A stretch of DNA of 64,000 nt from contig WWBZ02000009.1 of NCBI GenBank assembly GCA_011503125.2, positions 1 to 64,000 on the forward strand, written 5' to 3'. The notes under the pieces were generated by a model. It made no database searches. It saw only the letters and a program-made list of their open reading frames with translations, and had not been told where the DNA came from. The DNA is from Botryosphaeria dothidea (lineage: Eukaryota; Ascomycota; Dothideomycetes; Botryosphaeriales; Botryosphaeriaceae). Positions 45,516 through 57,433 of this stretch are shown in pieces (the stretch's first letter is position 1; every line of letters begins with the position of its first letter). Position numbers and translations under genes: made by a program.

Positions 45516-47887
45516 TCAGGGGTCCAAGGTAAAGCGCGGCTGATCCTGCAACGCTCTCAGTCGTCGGATCTCCTGTCTCGCAGCATCGGTCCCGGACGCG
45601 TCATCAGCACCAGCGGGATTATCTCGAGCCGCACCGCCGCCTTCCGCGGGAGCAGCGTGTCGGTCTCCTGGCGATCTCCGAGGTGCAAGCGTCGGTCGCG
45701 AGAAGCTTCGGGCAACTGTTTCCAATCTCATTCGGTCACCTCCTTCTTTCCTTGCTTTCTCAATCCTCAATTGGCGGTCCGTCTCGTGCGCGTCCGCGTC
45801 GTAAAGTAGCTCGTTGATCGAAATCCAATTGGCGTAGCGCAGCGCTTCCAATGGATAGCCTGATGCGCTCTTTACAGCTGGTTGCGGATGCTGTTTCGTA
45901 TGTGGATCCGTGGTGAGCTCATCGTAGACCTGGTGCAGCGTCTGCTCCGACCCTATTGACGGCCGGGGCACCAATGACATCGAGAGGGGGTGTTCGAAAA
46001 AATTGAGTAGCTTCCCAGACTTGATCAGGGCGGAAATTGACTCAACTTGAGACTTGATTTCGGGTGTGCCCTTGTTGACCACATCATGGTCAGATTCCGT
46101 AAAATTCACTCCTCGCAGAGTCTTGGCCTGTCCCTTGGCCACTTCGTGTTCAATCAACTTCATGATTTCGTCCGTCACAGCGTGGCTGAGCGTGGAAGTC
46201 TGCTCGTGTACGAAGCCAATGTGATCAGCGTTGATGCTTGCTCGCGCCAAAGCTTGCCAGTCTCGTACGTCCAGCGGTGTTCCCGAGACCTCGGATGACT
46301 CCACAAGGCTTTTCCAGCTCCATTCAAGCAGCTCAGTGTGCTTGATCTGGCCTGCGGCAAGGACCATGGAGCGATGCACGACTTCATTCGGTTCCAGTCC
46401 TCCATTGGAGATGTCCTGGATTGCTCGGCCGAGGAGATCTGGTAGTCGTGCCTTTCCTGCAAGGCCCACCAGGCTAGCAAAAGTCGATAAAGTAAGCGGG
46501 ACTCCAGCTCGCGACATGGTCAACACAGTTTCGCGTGCAGTGTTACCTATGAGCTGATTCATTGCGTCACTCACCAGGTTCTCCTGCGGAGAAGATCCTG
46601 GGAGAAGGCCTTCAAATCCTTTAACAAGCGTGCTGAGATGGTGGCCTCCAACAGAACCACCAACTCCAACGTAAGCATGTATCGCGTTCAGCATACCCTT
46701 AATCGCCAGTAGCCCCCCCTTAACAGGAGCACGGAATTGGCTGTCAACTAAGTTTCTTAGAACGACCGTCAGATGTTCAGGTCTCAGGATCACCCCAGTA
46801 CGACAGGCCATCATGAACACCGTATAAGACTCGGCCAAAGGCCTCCCGTGGATGAATAGCTCAAAAAAGCGCTCTGGAATTTGGGTCGGGAATAGCCGCA
46901 GCGCAGTATCGAAAGCAAGATATGCGTTCCGCCAATCGCCGTAGGCCAGCCTCGCCGTGGTGATTCCTTGAAGCAAGGAAGTGGGCAATCCTTTGATGGT
47001 GACCGGCTGGCCGCGGTCCAAGACTATAGCTTCTGGTGAAAGGTGGTACTCCGCGAAGTTTCCCGGAAAGCGGCGGAGCGCTTCAGCGTAGAGAGCCTCC
47101 AACTCAGGAAGCCCCGCCATCCTTTGGGCAGCGAGCATTTCAATCGCAGCTCCGTAGACGGTAGCGTCCACGTAGTCGTTGTCCTTTCGCTTGAGCCACG
47201 ACCAGAACTTAGATCCGCGGTCAAACTCCCCAGCCTCCTTCAGGAAAGATAGCAAGTGTAGGCTCGCTGCACTATGCGGCGGGATGGTTCCATTTCGGAT
47301 ATCCTCGATCAATTGGTCTGCAAATTGTAGTAACACCGGTGTAGCCTGCGGCCTCTTGGCTTGTGGCAGTCGTCGGAAGTAATTGTGGAGCAGCTTAGCT
47401 ATGTGGAGGGTATCATTGTAGGTAACAAGAGCGTTCCCAAGCATACTCGGATACAGGCGAATAGTGCCTTGGAGGTCTTCATTGACACATAGTAGTCGGA
47501 AGGTCGAAAGAAGCTGTGCATACAGTTAGCTCTTGATCGAGTACGGGAAGGCTGTGCGCATACTTCTCCTGAATCCTCATCAAGTTTTGGAGGCGGTGCG
47601 AACCTGCCTTGCTCAGACTTCACCTTTCTGAGGAAAGAGGATTGTGTCTGCGCGCGGCCAGGTCGAGGATGTGCGGCATCATGCTTTGCGGCGACTGGGC
47701 ACAAGGTTGGTTGGACATTGCGGAAAATTGCACATGCTCTTCGCGGGACCAGAAACGGGGCGGAAGGGCAGACGGCGGTGGCGATGCTCCGTGAGCTGGA
47801 CATGGGGACGCGCGAGCAGTGAGGACTCGTCTCGCAGGTTGTTGCGCAGAAAGTTTGGACACGCGCCGCGCGGAGATGGACGCGCAT
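45516..47887 (-). CDS. Helical-repeat (PPR-like) protein, probably mitochondrial
   Basis: Two exons on minus, 47887-47564 and 47513-45516, with a 50-nt phase-0 intron that joins KLDEDSGE to LLSTFRLLCVNEDLQ; 773 residues. The first exon is rich in Arg, Ser and Ala without acidic residues (MRVHLRAARVQ, then MSSSRSIATAVCPSAPFLVP), consistent with a mitochondrial presequence. The second ATG of that pair is an alternative start. The body is almost entirely alpha-helical with PPR/TPR-like spacing, for example FDRGSKFWSWLKRKDNDYVD followed by VYGAAIEMLAAQRMAGLPEL. The C-terminal 100 residues are charged and disordered. Fungal PPR proteins act on mitochondrial RNAs or on complex I assembly; which applies here cannot be told. 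It is divergent from RET3 over 411 bp. Confidence 0.78.
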
Positions 47888-48298
47888 GGATTTCGTCAGA
47901 CGACTCGGAGAAAATAGTCTTTGCCGCAGACATCTCCACGAGACGTATTACATATTAGATTCTCGAGCTACAGAGGATTATGTAGAAAGTCAATTTGCTC
48001 GAGCAAGGGCTAAGCGGCCAGTTTATCAAGAAATCATCGTATTCGCTTCTCAAAACTGAGAGAAAAAGAGCATGGTAATCAGCACGACTTTGAGTTGAAG
48101 CGGCAGCTACATCGGCAGGAGCGGCGGGCCCCTGCTGCGGGTGAAGGCGGTGAGGGCTCGAAAAGGCCACCGAGCTCTGGAGCATGCCCTGGGCACGACA
48201 TAGCAAGGGGAATCACCGTCGCAGTCCCGCCCGCGCTGCTCAACTCACAACACCTTTGCGCAGCACACCAGCCCAGTTCCGCGGCCACATTGCCCACC
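47888..48298. other. Bidirectional promoter between PPR-like gene and RET3
   Basis: 411 bp separate the two divergent start codons. Only antisense shadows of the PPR-like first exon occur. Both promoters must lie here. Confidence 0.6.
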
Positions 48299-48952
48299 AT
48301 GGCCCTCTCGCTCTTCTCCGTCAATGCTATCCTCATCCTCTCCACTGACGACTCGTCGCGCATTCTCGCCAAGTACTACAATGCTCCCCATCCGCCTGCC
48401 GGCACGCCCGCCAATGCCACCAACTACCCGGGCGCAAACCCCTACCCGAACCTGAAGGACCAGAAGGCATTCGAGAAGGGCCTCCTCGAGAAGACCGCCA
48501 AGCAGACCAGCGACATCATCCTCTATGACAATCGCGTTGTTGTCTTCAAGATGGAGTCCGACGTCATGCTGTACGTCGTTGGCGGCGCCGACGAGAACGA
48601 GATTCTGCTCTACAATGTCATCCTCGCTCTGCGCGACTCGTTGAACATTCTGCTCAAGTAAGCTGCTCGGAACATGTCGCGGAGATTGAGCTGGTATTGA
48701 CTAGGGTGCAGGAACTCTACGGACAAGCGCACCATCATTGAGAACTATGACCTTGTCTCCCTTGCGATAGATGAGATTGTCGACGACGGCATCATCCTCG
48801 AGACGGACCCGGTCATCGTTGCATCGCGTGTCAGCAGGCCGCCCCAGCAAGACTTCAACCCCAAGAACATCGACCTCTCCGAACAGGGTCTGATCAACGC
48901 ATGGGAGTTCGGCAAGAGGACGCTTGGAGAGCGCCTGAGGCAAGGTTTGTGA
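48299..48952 (+). CDS. RET3: Coatomer subunit zeta (COPI)
   Basis: Two exons, 48299-48657 and 48712-48952; 199 residues, normal for zeta-COP. The longin-like fold is recognisable: SLFSVNAILILSTDDSSRIL, AKYYNAPHPP, FEKGLLEKTAKQTSDIILYD and VVFKMESDVMLYVVGGADEN, then NVILALRDSLNILLKNSTDK across the splice site and SLAIDEIVDDGIILETDP. It belongs to the COPI coat that drives Golgi-to-ER transport. The CACC bases before the ATG give a good start context. Confidence 0.96.
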
Positions 48953-49466
48953 GTAGGATTGGGCATGTTTGGCGTTATGATATCATGGGCATATCCGTGA
49001 ACTGCGGTATGAGAGCAGTCGCGGCGGTTAGCTAAAGAAGGGCATGCTGGGGCAAATGCAGAGGCGTATCGCGAGATACGGTTGCGTTGCTCTTACTGCC
49101 CATGTCCTCGCTGAGAGAGCTCGAAGCGCATTGGGAGCAAGGAAGCGACCATGGGGATTGGAGCCGCATTCCGCAGAGCGCGGGTTCAATAGAAAGTATG
49201 AATGTTTGCACGGAACGATACCTTTTACGCTAGTTAGATACAGAGAGTTATGGAGACTGTGGACCACCAGCTAGGACACCGGGACCCATCATGGTGCGGT
49301 GATTGACAAGTGCTACCGCAGCCGCAGGCTCAGCCCTACCGCGCAGGCAGCCCCGCGATCGGCCGCGCCTTGGCGCCGCCTCTGCAATGACGCACATTGA
49401 AAACACCCGCCATCCACTCTCACCAAGCTCCCAGACAATTTCCAGAACGCCCCCTTGCCTCTCAAA
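48953..49466. other. RET3-RQC2 intergenic region
   Basis: 514 bp between two plus-strand genes, with the RET3 3' UTR and the RQC2 promoter. I see no gene. Confidence 0.55.
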
Positions 49467-52400
49467 ATGAAGCAAAGGTACTCGTCCCTGGACGTCAAGG
49501 TACACTTCCCCCCAGGCTTCCCTCTTAATGGCACCATAGCTCACAATTCCAGGTCATCGCGCATGAGCTCTCGAGCAGCCTTTGCTCGTTGCGCGTCGCC
49601 AACATATATGACCTATCCACTGTATGTGTACCACCCACATCTATCAATTGCGTTCCAGCGCTGAATCCTCGACGCAGCGCATCTTCCTTTTCAAGTTGCA
49701 GAAGCCGAACCAGCGTGAACAACTCCTCATCGATTCGGGCTTCCGATGCCACCTTACAAGCTTCGCTCGCTCCACCCCGGCCACCCCCTCGCCCTTCGTA
49801 GTAAGGCTGCGCAAGTTCCTCAAGACTAGGCGTGTCACTTCCATCAGCCAGGTCGGGACCGACAGAATCATCGAGTTTCAATTCTCCGACGGCCTGTACC
49901 GCGTCTACCTCGAGTTCTACGCCGGCGGCAACATCATCTTGACTGACAATGAGCTCAACATCCTTTCGCTGCTACGCTCCGTCGACGAGGGACCTGAACA
50001 CGAGAAGGTGAAAGTAGGTATCAAATATAATCTGACGGAGAGGCAGAATTACGGCGGCGTGCCAGAGCTGACAAAGGAGCGCGTGCGGGAGGGTCTACAA
50101 AAGGCAATAGAGAGGCAGCAAGATGTTCCAGACAAGAAGTCTAAGAAGAAGGGAAAAGATGCGCTTCGAAAGGCTTTGGCTGTGTCAATCACGGAACTGC
50201 CGCCGATGCTGGTGGACCACGCCTTCGCCGCAACCGGTTTTGATTCCTCCATCAAGCCGGAGCAGGTCGTCGAAGACGAATCTTTGCTGGATGACCTCAT
50301 GAAAGCCTTGGCTGAGGCCAAAAAGGTTGATGCTGAGATCACAAGCGCAGAAACAGCCAAGGGGTACATCGTTGCCAAGAAAACCGGACAGCCTGCAGCC
50401 AAAGAGGCCGCCGAAGAGGGTTCAGAGGAGAAGGAGCCTGCTGAGAAACTCCTTTACGAGGACTTCCATCCGTTCAAGCCCAAGCAATTCGAGGTGGATC
50501 CGTCGTTGACTTTCCTTGAGTTCGAGGGGTTCAACAAGACTGTCGACGAATTCTTCTCTTCAATAGAGGGTCAGAAGCTAGAGTCGCGTTTACAGGAACG
50601 GGAGGAGAATGCGAAGCGAAAGCTCGAACAGGCCAAGAAGGAACACCTTAAACGCCTCGGTGGTTTGCAACAAGCCCAGGAGCTTAATATTCGGAAAGCG
50701 GAGGCCATTCAGGCCAACGTTGACCGGGTACAGGAGGCAACTATGGCTGTCAATGGGCTCATTGAGAAGGGCATGGATTGGGTTGAGATTGACCGTCTCA
50801 TTGAGAGGGAACGAACTCATGGCAACCCGGTTGCAGAAATGATCAAATTACCGCTGAAACTCCGCGAAAATACCGTAACTCTGCTCCTGGACGAGCCCGG
50901 TATCGAAGAGGATGATGAAGATTTTGAGGGTAGCGAGACCGAGAGCGAATCCTCCGAGGACGAGGAAGATCAACAACATCATCATAGGAAGCCTGTGGCT
51001 AAGCCGGAGGATAAGCGGCTGGCCGTCGACATCGACCTTGGTCTTACGCCTTGGGCTAATGCAAAGACGTACTTCGATCAAAAGAAGACCGCTGCAGCGA
51101 AAGAGGAGAGGACTCTCGAAGCGTCACAACGGGCTCTCAAGAGCACACAAAAGAAGATTGAAGCTGATCTGAAGAAGGGTCTGAAACAGGAGAAAGAGCT
51201 GCTGAGACCTGTCCGAAAGCAGTTTTGGTTTGAAAAGTTCATCTATTTCATTTCATCAGATGGGTACTTGGTTCTTGGGTAAGCAATTTTCACAGCGCTA
51301 CTTCAAAGAAAGATCTGCTGATCAATATCGCGAAAAGTGGCAAGGATGCTCAACAGAACGAGATCCTGTACAGGCGCCATCTTAAGAAGGGAGATGTCTA
51401 CGTTCATGCGGATCTCGCCGCAGCTGCCGTTATTATCATCAAAAATAAGTCATCCACCCCTGACGATCCGATCCCTCCATCTACTTTATCACAAGCCGGC
51501 AACCTATCTGTCTCGACATCTACTGCGTGGGATTCTAAGGCAGTCATGTCGGCTTGGTGGGTCAATGCCGACCAAGTTTCGAAGACGACTTCGAGCGGCG
51601 AGTACTTGGCCACCGGTGGATTTATCATCAACGGAAAGAAAAACTTCCTCCCACCTGCTCAATTGCTTCTCGGGTTCGCGGTAGTGTTCCAGATCACCGA
51701 GGAAAGCAAGAAAAACCACAACAAGCACAGACTTGCTGAGGGAAACGCGCCTCCTAAGCCTGCTGCATCGCAATCCACTCTCGAAGAGGACAGGCTGAAA
51801 GAAGAAACAGCTGAGCAAGAAGATGACAGTGATAGCGACGAGGACTTCCCGGATGCGAGGCTGGAATCAGCATCTGAGGAAAGCGACAACGAGCCGCATG
51901 AGCGCAGTAACCCGCTTCAATCGAGCGGCGGTGCTGCTCCTAATGCCGATGATGGACATGAGTCTGATTCAGATCCAGAGGAGGCTCCAAAAGAGCAGCA
52001 AGAAAGTCCCGAAAATGGAGAGAATGCTGAGGAAGGAGGAGTTTTACCGGAGCCAGTCAAGGAATCTGAGGGGCAGACTCAACAAGAGCCCGAACAGGAG
52101 AAGCAGGAAAAGCCAGGTAGCAAGCGTCATCTCTCCGCTCGAGAGCGCCGGCTGCTGCGTAAGGGTATCAATCCGTCCGAGCTCACCACGCCAGCCGAAG
52201 CGTCGGCGAATGGCAGCGACGATGAAGACGATACTGTTTCCGTAGTCCCAACCGAAACTACCTCAGGCCAAAAGCCGAAGCAAGCTCCTCTTCCCAGAGG
52301 CAAGCGCGCCAAGGCGAAGAAGATCGCCCAGAAGTATGCCGACCAGGACGAGGAAGAACGTGAGCTCGCTCTGCGTCTCCTCGGTGCAAAGGCTGCCGGC

Positions 52401-53018
52401 AACAAGGAATCTGAAGAGCCCGAGAAACCCAAGCCTAGCATCCAAGAGACGCTGGCGGCGCAGAAGCAGCGGCGCCGCGAGCAGCACCAGCGCGCGCAGG
52501 AGAAGGGCAAGGCCGAAGAGGAGCGCCGGCGCGCAGCGCTCGAGGGAGCGCTCGGCGAGGAAGAGGACGATCCGGCCGTGGCCGAGGAGATCCAGCGCCT
52601 CGAGAGCGTCGGGCTCGACGCTTTCACGGGTCGCCCGCTGCCGGGCGACGAACTGGTCGCGGCGATGCCCGTGTGCGCACCGTGGGCTGCACTCGCGACG
52701 TATAAGTACAAGGTCAAGCTGCAGCCCGGCGCGCAGAAGAAGGGTAAGGCGGTAAAGGAGATTCTGGGTCGCTGGGACGCGGCGTTCAAAGAGCCGCGCG
52801 CGTTCGACAAGGAAAGCAGGGATGTAGAGCGCATTTGGCCCAAGGAGGCGGAGCTGGTCAAGACTTGGAAGGAGACCGAGGTATATGGTGTGGTGCCGGT
52901 GAGTAAAGTGCGTGTTATGCTGAGCGGTGGTGTTCACGGAGGAGGTGGAGGTGGTGGTGGGGATAAGAATAGGGGGAAAAAGAGCGCAAGAGGTGGGAAG
53001 GGCTCGAAGAGAAAGTGA
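49467..53018 (+). CDS. RQC2: Ribosome quality control factor Rqc2/Tae2 (NEMF family)
   Basis: Four exons: 49467-49499, 49553-49621, 49678-51278 and 51338-53018; 1127 residues. Rqc2 binds the 60S-peptidyl-tRNA complex after ribosome splitting and adds C-terminal Ala/Thr tails. The NFACT-N start is split over three exons: MKQRYSSLDVK, VIAHELSSSLCSLRVANIYD and RIFLFKLQKPNQREQLLIDS. GFRCHLTSFARSTPATPSPF and RRVTSISQVGTDRIIEF follow, then a long coiled coil near residues 360-430. The NFACT-R domain starts FWFEKFIYFISSDGYLVLGG and the intron restores GGKDAQQNE, the family hallmark. YVHADLAAAAVIIIKNK and MSAWWVNADQVSKT follow. An acidic disordered region separates it from the NFACT-C end (MPVCAPWAALATYKYKVKLQ). 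The protein ends in a Gly/Lys-rich tail. Confidence 0.95.
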
Positions 53019-53463
53019 GATTGAAGGTGGGGAGTCATGGGTAGTTTGTATATAGACAGTGCGGAAAATTGACGGTGTTGAAGGGCAAAATAGGGTCTCT
53101 GACATGAGTAGTGTGAAGAAGGAACTCGTGGTGAATGACTTGCTTCTTGACATCGAACAGGGCTGCTGCTAGTGTTGTTTATCGGTGCCCTCGCCAACAC
53201 ACGCATGACCATCGTTAAAATGCTGCAAGAGATAGAATAAAGAGGATGCGCTGAATATTCTGGATTGGTCTTCATGAAATACGTTAATTGGACTCGTGGG
53301 ATCACATTTTCTGGCTGAGCATGTGTATGATGAGAAATAGCAGGCTTGAGTACTTGTGTCTCAACGAAACCTCGACAGTGTCAACCAGGCTCCGGCTTAT
53401 TTTGGTCTTTTGAGGATAGTTGGATTGCTGGCCAAAAGGACTTCTTCCCCTCCCATATCTATG
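53019..53463. other. Convergent region between RQC2 and the P450
   Basis: 445 bp between convergent 3' ends; only short or antisense frames occur. Confidence 0.55.
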
Positions 53464-55370
53464 CTACTCCTTCTGAGGGGCTACGTCTTCGCGGTAAGTG
53501 ACGCGCAGCCACATGTCGTTAATCATCCAGAGGTTGTAGTTGTCAGCCTTCCAGGGGTTCGTAGGGTTGACAACAGCGAAGTCAAAGACGCGGAGCAACT
53601 GTCCAAGGGGTTAACATACGATATCCACAACTTCAGGGACATGGGAAAGGAGCTCACCTCAATAAAGACCTTGTTCAACTCAATCAATGCAATGCCCTTA
53701 CCCAAGCATCCCCACCTGCCGTGCCCAAAGCACAGTCCAACAGTATCGTCCATCAACCGCAACTTCTTCTCGTCCTTCTCCTCAGTCCACCTCTCCGGCC
53801 TGAACGAATCAGCATCCGTGCCGAATACCTTCTGCGACCGCTCGGCCAGCCAGATGCTGTGCCCGATCTTGGTGCCGCCGGGCACAAACTTCCCCTTGAT
53901 GACCTCGCCCTGCGGGGGGACCTCCTTCGCCAACAGCCCAATGAACGGCGGCCGCAGCCTCAGCCCTTCCCTGATGACGCCCTGCAGATACGGCAGCTCC
54001 TTCGCCTCGGCATTGGTAATCGGGCTCGAGATCCTGCCCTCGGCGATGCCCTCGTCCATCTCGCGCCGCAAGCGCGCCAGCGCCACCGGCGTCGACAGCA
54101 GGTACAGCAGGGTCGTGCGCACGGCGGTGGCGGTGGTGTCGCTGCCGGCGATGATCTGGAGCAGCACCTCCGACTCGGCCTGGCGCTGCGACAGCCCATG
54201 GCGCACGAACGAGCCCAGCATGTCGCGCTTGTCCTTGGCGTTGGGCCCGTAGCGCTCGCCGACGACCTGGCGCGCGACGCCCATCAGCTTGCCCATGCCC
54301 TTGGGGTCGTCCGGCAGTGGCCCGACGATGCGGCGCACCCACGGCTGCGAGAGGAAGCGGTGCAGAGACGGGTAGCTGGTGCCCAGGACGAGGATGGGCA
54401 CGAAGGCTTCGGTCGTCGCGATGTACTCGTGCACGTCGGTGTCCTGCGCGAGGTAGCCGAAGGGGAAGCCGTAGCTGATGGACGTGATGACGTCGAGCGT
54501 GAAGTACTGCGCCGCGATGCCGAAGTCTAGGTGGACCGGGTTGCTGGCGGCGTCGAAGACGTATTTCTTCTTGATGTACGAGACGAGGTTGGCGACTTGG
54601 GCGTCGATGTCGGCTTCGAGGTTGGGGTTCTCTTTGCCGGCATACTGTTTGGGAAATGGTAAGTCAAAGCTCAATAAACTTAGAGAATTTTGTAGAGAAT
54701 GCTGTTCGTGAGAGGCTCTCGTCTCCCATCCTCCAGCTCACTTGCTTCGTCGGACCGCATGCGGTGCCTCCTTGCTTGTCTTTCCTCCTTTTTTTTTCTA
54801 CAATGCAAAAAGAGATATAACGTACCCCTTGGATCAACTTTGACCTCAGTTGATCGTGCGTGATGGGATGCTTGGTCGAAATTACGTTGTCACAGTATAC
54901 ATCCAGTGACATGGCATCATACCAGTCGGAACGGTACCAGTTGGCCCGGGCGGAGGACATGTACCGGATAACTTCTGGATCACTGCAAAGCAAGTCGTTG
55001 GATCCGATGCGGGCGAGATCACCTTGTATGTTATCAGTGATCTCATTCTCAGGTTCGGTGATGTGTAACGACATGCAGATTTTAGGAGGATAAAAGAGAG
55101 GAAGAAGGGGCAGAGCGGCAGGAAAGGTGAATTACCATATTTCTTATTGATCTCCGTGTAAGTAGCATACATCTTGCCAGACATTGCAATCTTAGCCATG
55201 GGAAGGGAAGAAAAAGAAGCAAGCCATGGTCCTTTGAAGTGCCGTAGGCGCCACCATGCCTTTACGCGGGAGACCACAAAGAGCACGAGGAGAGTGAATG
55301 GGATCAAATATAGTGACTTGCTGCCAACAACGCCGGAGACGGTTGCAGCTGATTCAGTCTGAACTGTCAT
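53464..55370 (-). CDS. Cytochrome P450 monooxygenase (CYP57/pisatin demethylase-like)
   Basis: Four exons on minus: 55370-55136, 55022-54826, 54644-53658 and 53598-53464; 517 residues. The N-terminal membrane anchor is LYLIPFTLLVLFVVSRVKAWW. The intron joins INKKYG to DLARIGSNDLLCSDPE, a block typical of CYP57-like fungal P450s. The I-helix oxygen-binding motif is IAGSDTTAT, the K-helix ExxR is EGLR, and the heme loop is FGHGRWGCLGKGIALIEL with the cysteine ligand. The last exon ends WLRVTYREDVAPQKE. An in-frame ATG at 55424 would add 18 polar residues (MVKEEEQYQHS); the shorter start puts the anchor nearer the N-terminus and is preferred. The substrate is unknown; there is no biosynthetic cluster around it. 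Confidence 0.93.
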
Positions 55371-55951
55371 GACTTTGGAACGGATGGCCCTGCTATGTTG
55401 GTATTGTTCCTCCTCTTTGACCACTGGAGGTCTTCAAAGTTGAGAGGGAAGGAACTGACTTCCTACTGGTGCGGTCGAGCAGCGGACACGTGGAGATAGA
55501 AGTTGAGTCGGGGCATCTGAGATACTTATAGATATGCGGATTGTATCTTTACTTTCCATGGATACAGAGCCGCGACCTGGTAGACCCCGGCTCCCGCGCG
55601 GATCCACACCTAATTCGACCCTGTTCGCCGATACGGTCTGGACTTTCGGCTGTGGTAGCGTTTGGGGGCCGAAACGATGGCAGCGCACTCAACTTGGAGG
55701 AATATGCCACTGAAACAAAGCGTAAGTTTTTTCATGAACGAATCTTGAAACGAAAGACTCTCGCAAATCGATACTTCAGAATAGCTGGGTTTTCATAGTA
55801 AGATACTTCGGGACGTGGATATGTAGTCGCATAAAGTCTTTCAAAATGATAAAGCATGTGCACATATAGATCACGATCGATAAGACGGGCAAATGTCCTT
55901 TTTTTTTTCCCTTGATTGTCATTGGCGGACTTTAGCGTTGATGTGCTGTCC
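55371..55951. other. P450 promoter region
   Basis: About 580 bp upstream of the minus-strand P450 gene, reaching to the edge of the foldback element. Only frames under 90 codons occur. Confidence 0.5.
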
Positions 55952-56348
55952 TACGGTGGTCCGGAAGGAAGGTCCGCGCCACCTGGCAAAAAGGGCCACC
56001 CTCACCTTTTCTATCATTACCTTTTTGATATGCGCCAGCCTACTAGCAGTCGACTGGCTTACAACTACAACTACGCCTATCAACCAGCAGTCGAATTGCT
56101 CTGCCAACTAGTACTCGGTCGGGTTTCTTACTACTACGTTACTCTTTACTTTAACTACTAGTTAGTAGGAGTAGTAGAGCGTAATTCGACTGCTGGTTAG
56201 CAGGCGTAGTAGAGAGCGATATGACTACCATTTAATAGGCCTTATCGCAAGCTAGACGACTACTGGTAGACTTATGCACATCAAAAAAGGAATTGGTGAG
56301 GGTGACCCTTTTTGCCAGGTGGCGGGGTCTCGCTTCCGGCCCACCGTA
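55952..56348. mobile_element. MITE-like foldback element with TA-flanked inverted repeats
   Basis: The outer ends read TACGGTGGTCCGGAAG (from 55952) and, on the opposite strand from 56348, TACGGTGGGCCGGAAG. The arms continue to match: CCACCTGGCAAAAAGGG and CACCCTCACC are shared at 55979-56006 and in reverse at 56297-56324. Further in, the block AACCAGCAGTCGAATT at 56082-56097 has its complement at 56182-56197. The two arms of roughly 150-190 bp leave only about 50-60 bp of unpaired centre, so the unit is close to a complete inverted repeat. Both ends carry TA, consistent with a Tc1/mariner-type target duplication. There is no transposase frame, so it is non-autonomous. It lies between the P450 promoter and the glyoxalase 3' end. 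Confidence 0.82.
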
Positions 56349-56604
56349 CGAGCTAGCGATGGGGAGCGGGAGAAGCTGGGCGGCCGAGGCCTTTACGCAA
56401 TGGGGAGACAAACAGGATGCACTGCCGTTCAATAATGTGGAGCCAAAGAATTTTTTTGGCCCGAAGAGACGATGCTTATTAGAGCTATCTTGGCGTATAT
56501 TCCTGACAGCCCGCCGTTGTTCAAGCGTAATTAGATATCCTGAATTCAAATGGCAGTCAGTGACCAGACACGCTTGCTATCACGAAATCTTCTTTTCTGG
56601 ATGC
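56349..56604. other. Glyoxalase 3' region
   Basis: About 250 bp between the foldback element and the glyoxalase stop codon. No gene is seen. Confidence 0.5.
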
Positions 56605-57433
56605 TTACTCGACAAGGTTCCCATCCGGGTCCCTGCAATAGACACTGCGTAGTTTGCCTACTGCACCAGTCCTGTCCACGACGCCGCCACCTTCCAGGAC
56701 CTGCAAGTCATCAAATCGGTCAGCAAAGATACTTCAAGAGAGGGAGTAGAGAATAACGTCTCGTTGTTCCGCAGCCATCTGAAGAATGTAGGTACACCAT
56801 TGCAGAGCCAATTTTGAGACGAAGATGGAGCAGGTGAACGCACCTCTAGACCGCCGTTCTTCAAATCACTGAGCACTTCCTCAATCTTCGTGTCCGTTAG
56901 GAAACACAAGTCTCCGCTGCCCGGTTGGACGGTCTGTGCCTTCGGCTCAAACTCCCGCCCGCTCTGGTGAAGGTTGATCTTCTGGTTGCCGAACAGAAGA
57001 GCATGACTGTATACACAATAGTAAGCCATCTATCGGGAGACAGTTGCTAGCGCAGCGCAACCATGGCAGACGTATTGACAAGAATCAGTTTCGGGAAGGA
57101 CACTGAAGGCAGTGAGATCCGTCACTGTGTTACACATGAGGTAATTATACGTCACAGAAAGCTGTGGCTAGAAGGGCAGATATACCATACTTCTGCAAAG
57201 ATTCAAGAGGACTAGCCAGCAAAGGGCGGTGCTATGCGCGCAGAAAATGCAAAAGCAATGGCGGGGTAAGCGGATGAGTGACATACGTACCGCTCGACAC
57301 CGGGATCCTTGACCGAGGTAAAGACCTCGTGCTTCATTCCCAGCCTTTGAGTGTAGAAGTTGACAGTCGCTGGGATCGAGCGAACGGTAAGAACGACATG
57401 ATCGATGGACTTGACTGCGAAACGAGAAGCCAT
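56605..57433 (-). CDS. Glyoxalase/dioxygenase-fold (VOC) protein, GLOD5-like
   Basis: Three exons on minus: 57433-57291, 57006-56844 and 56700-56605; 133 residues, the size of single-domain VOC proteins. The start is MASRFAVKSIDHVVLTVRSI, followed by NFYTQRLGMKHEVFT. The first splice gives PGVERHALLFGNQKINLHQ, then PGSGDLCFLTDTKIEEVL. The last exon ends VYCRDPDGNLVE. The two His positions (in IDHVVL and INLH) and the Glu near the end (NLVE) match the metal ligands of this fold. Human GLOD5 is the closest named relative; its reaction is not known. The introns (284 and 143 nt) are much longer than elsewhere in the window, but no hidden exon was found because the flanking protein blocks join exactly. 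Confidence 0.9.

Noticed and set aside
53464..57433. Secondary-metabolite cluster around the P450
   Set aside because: Only a P450 and a VOC protein are present; no backbone synthase, transporter or cluster regulator lies nearby.
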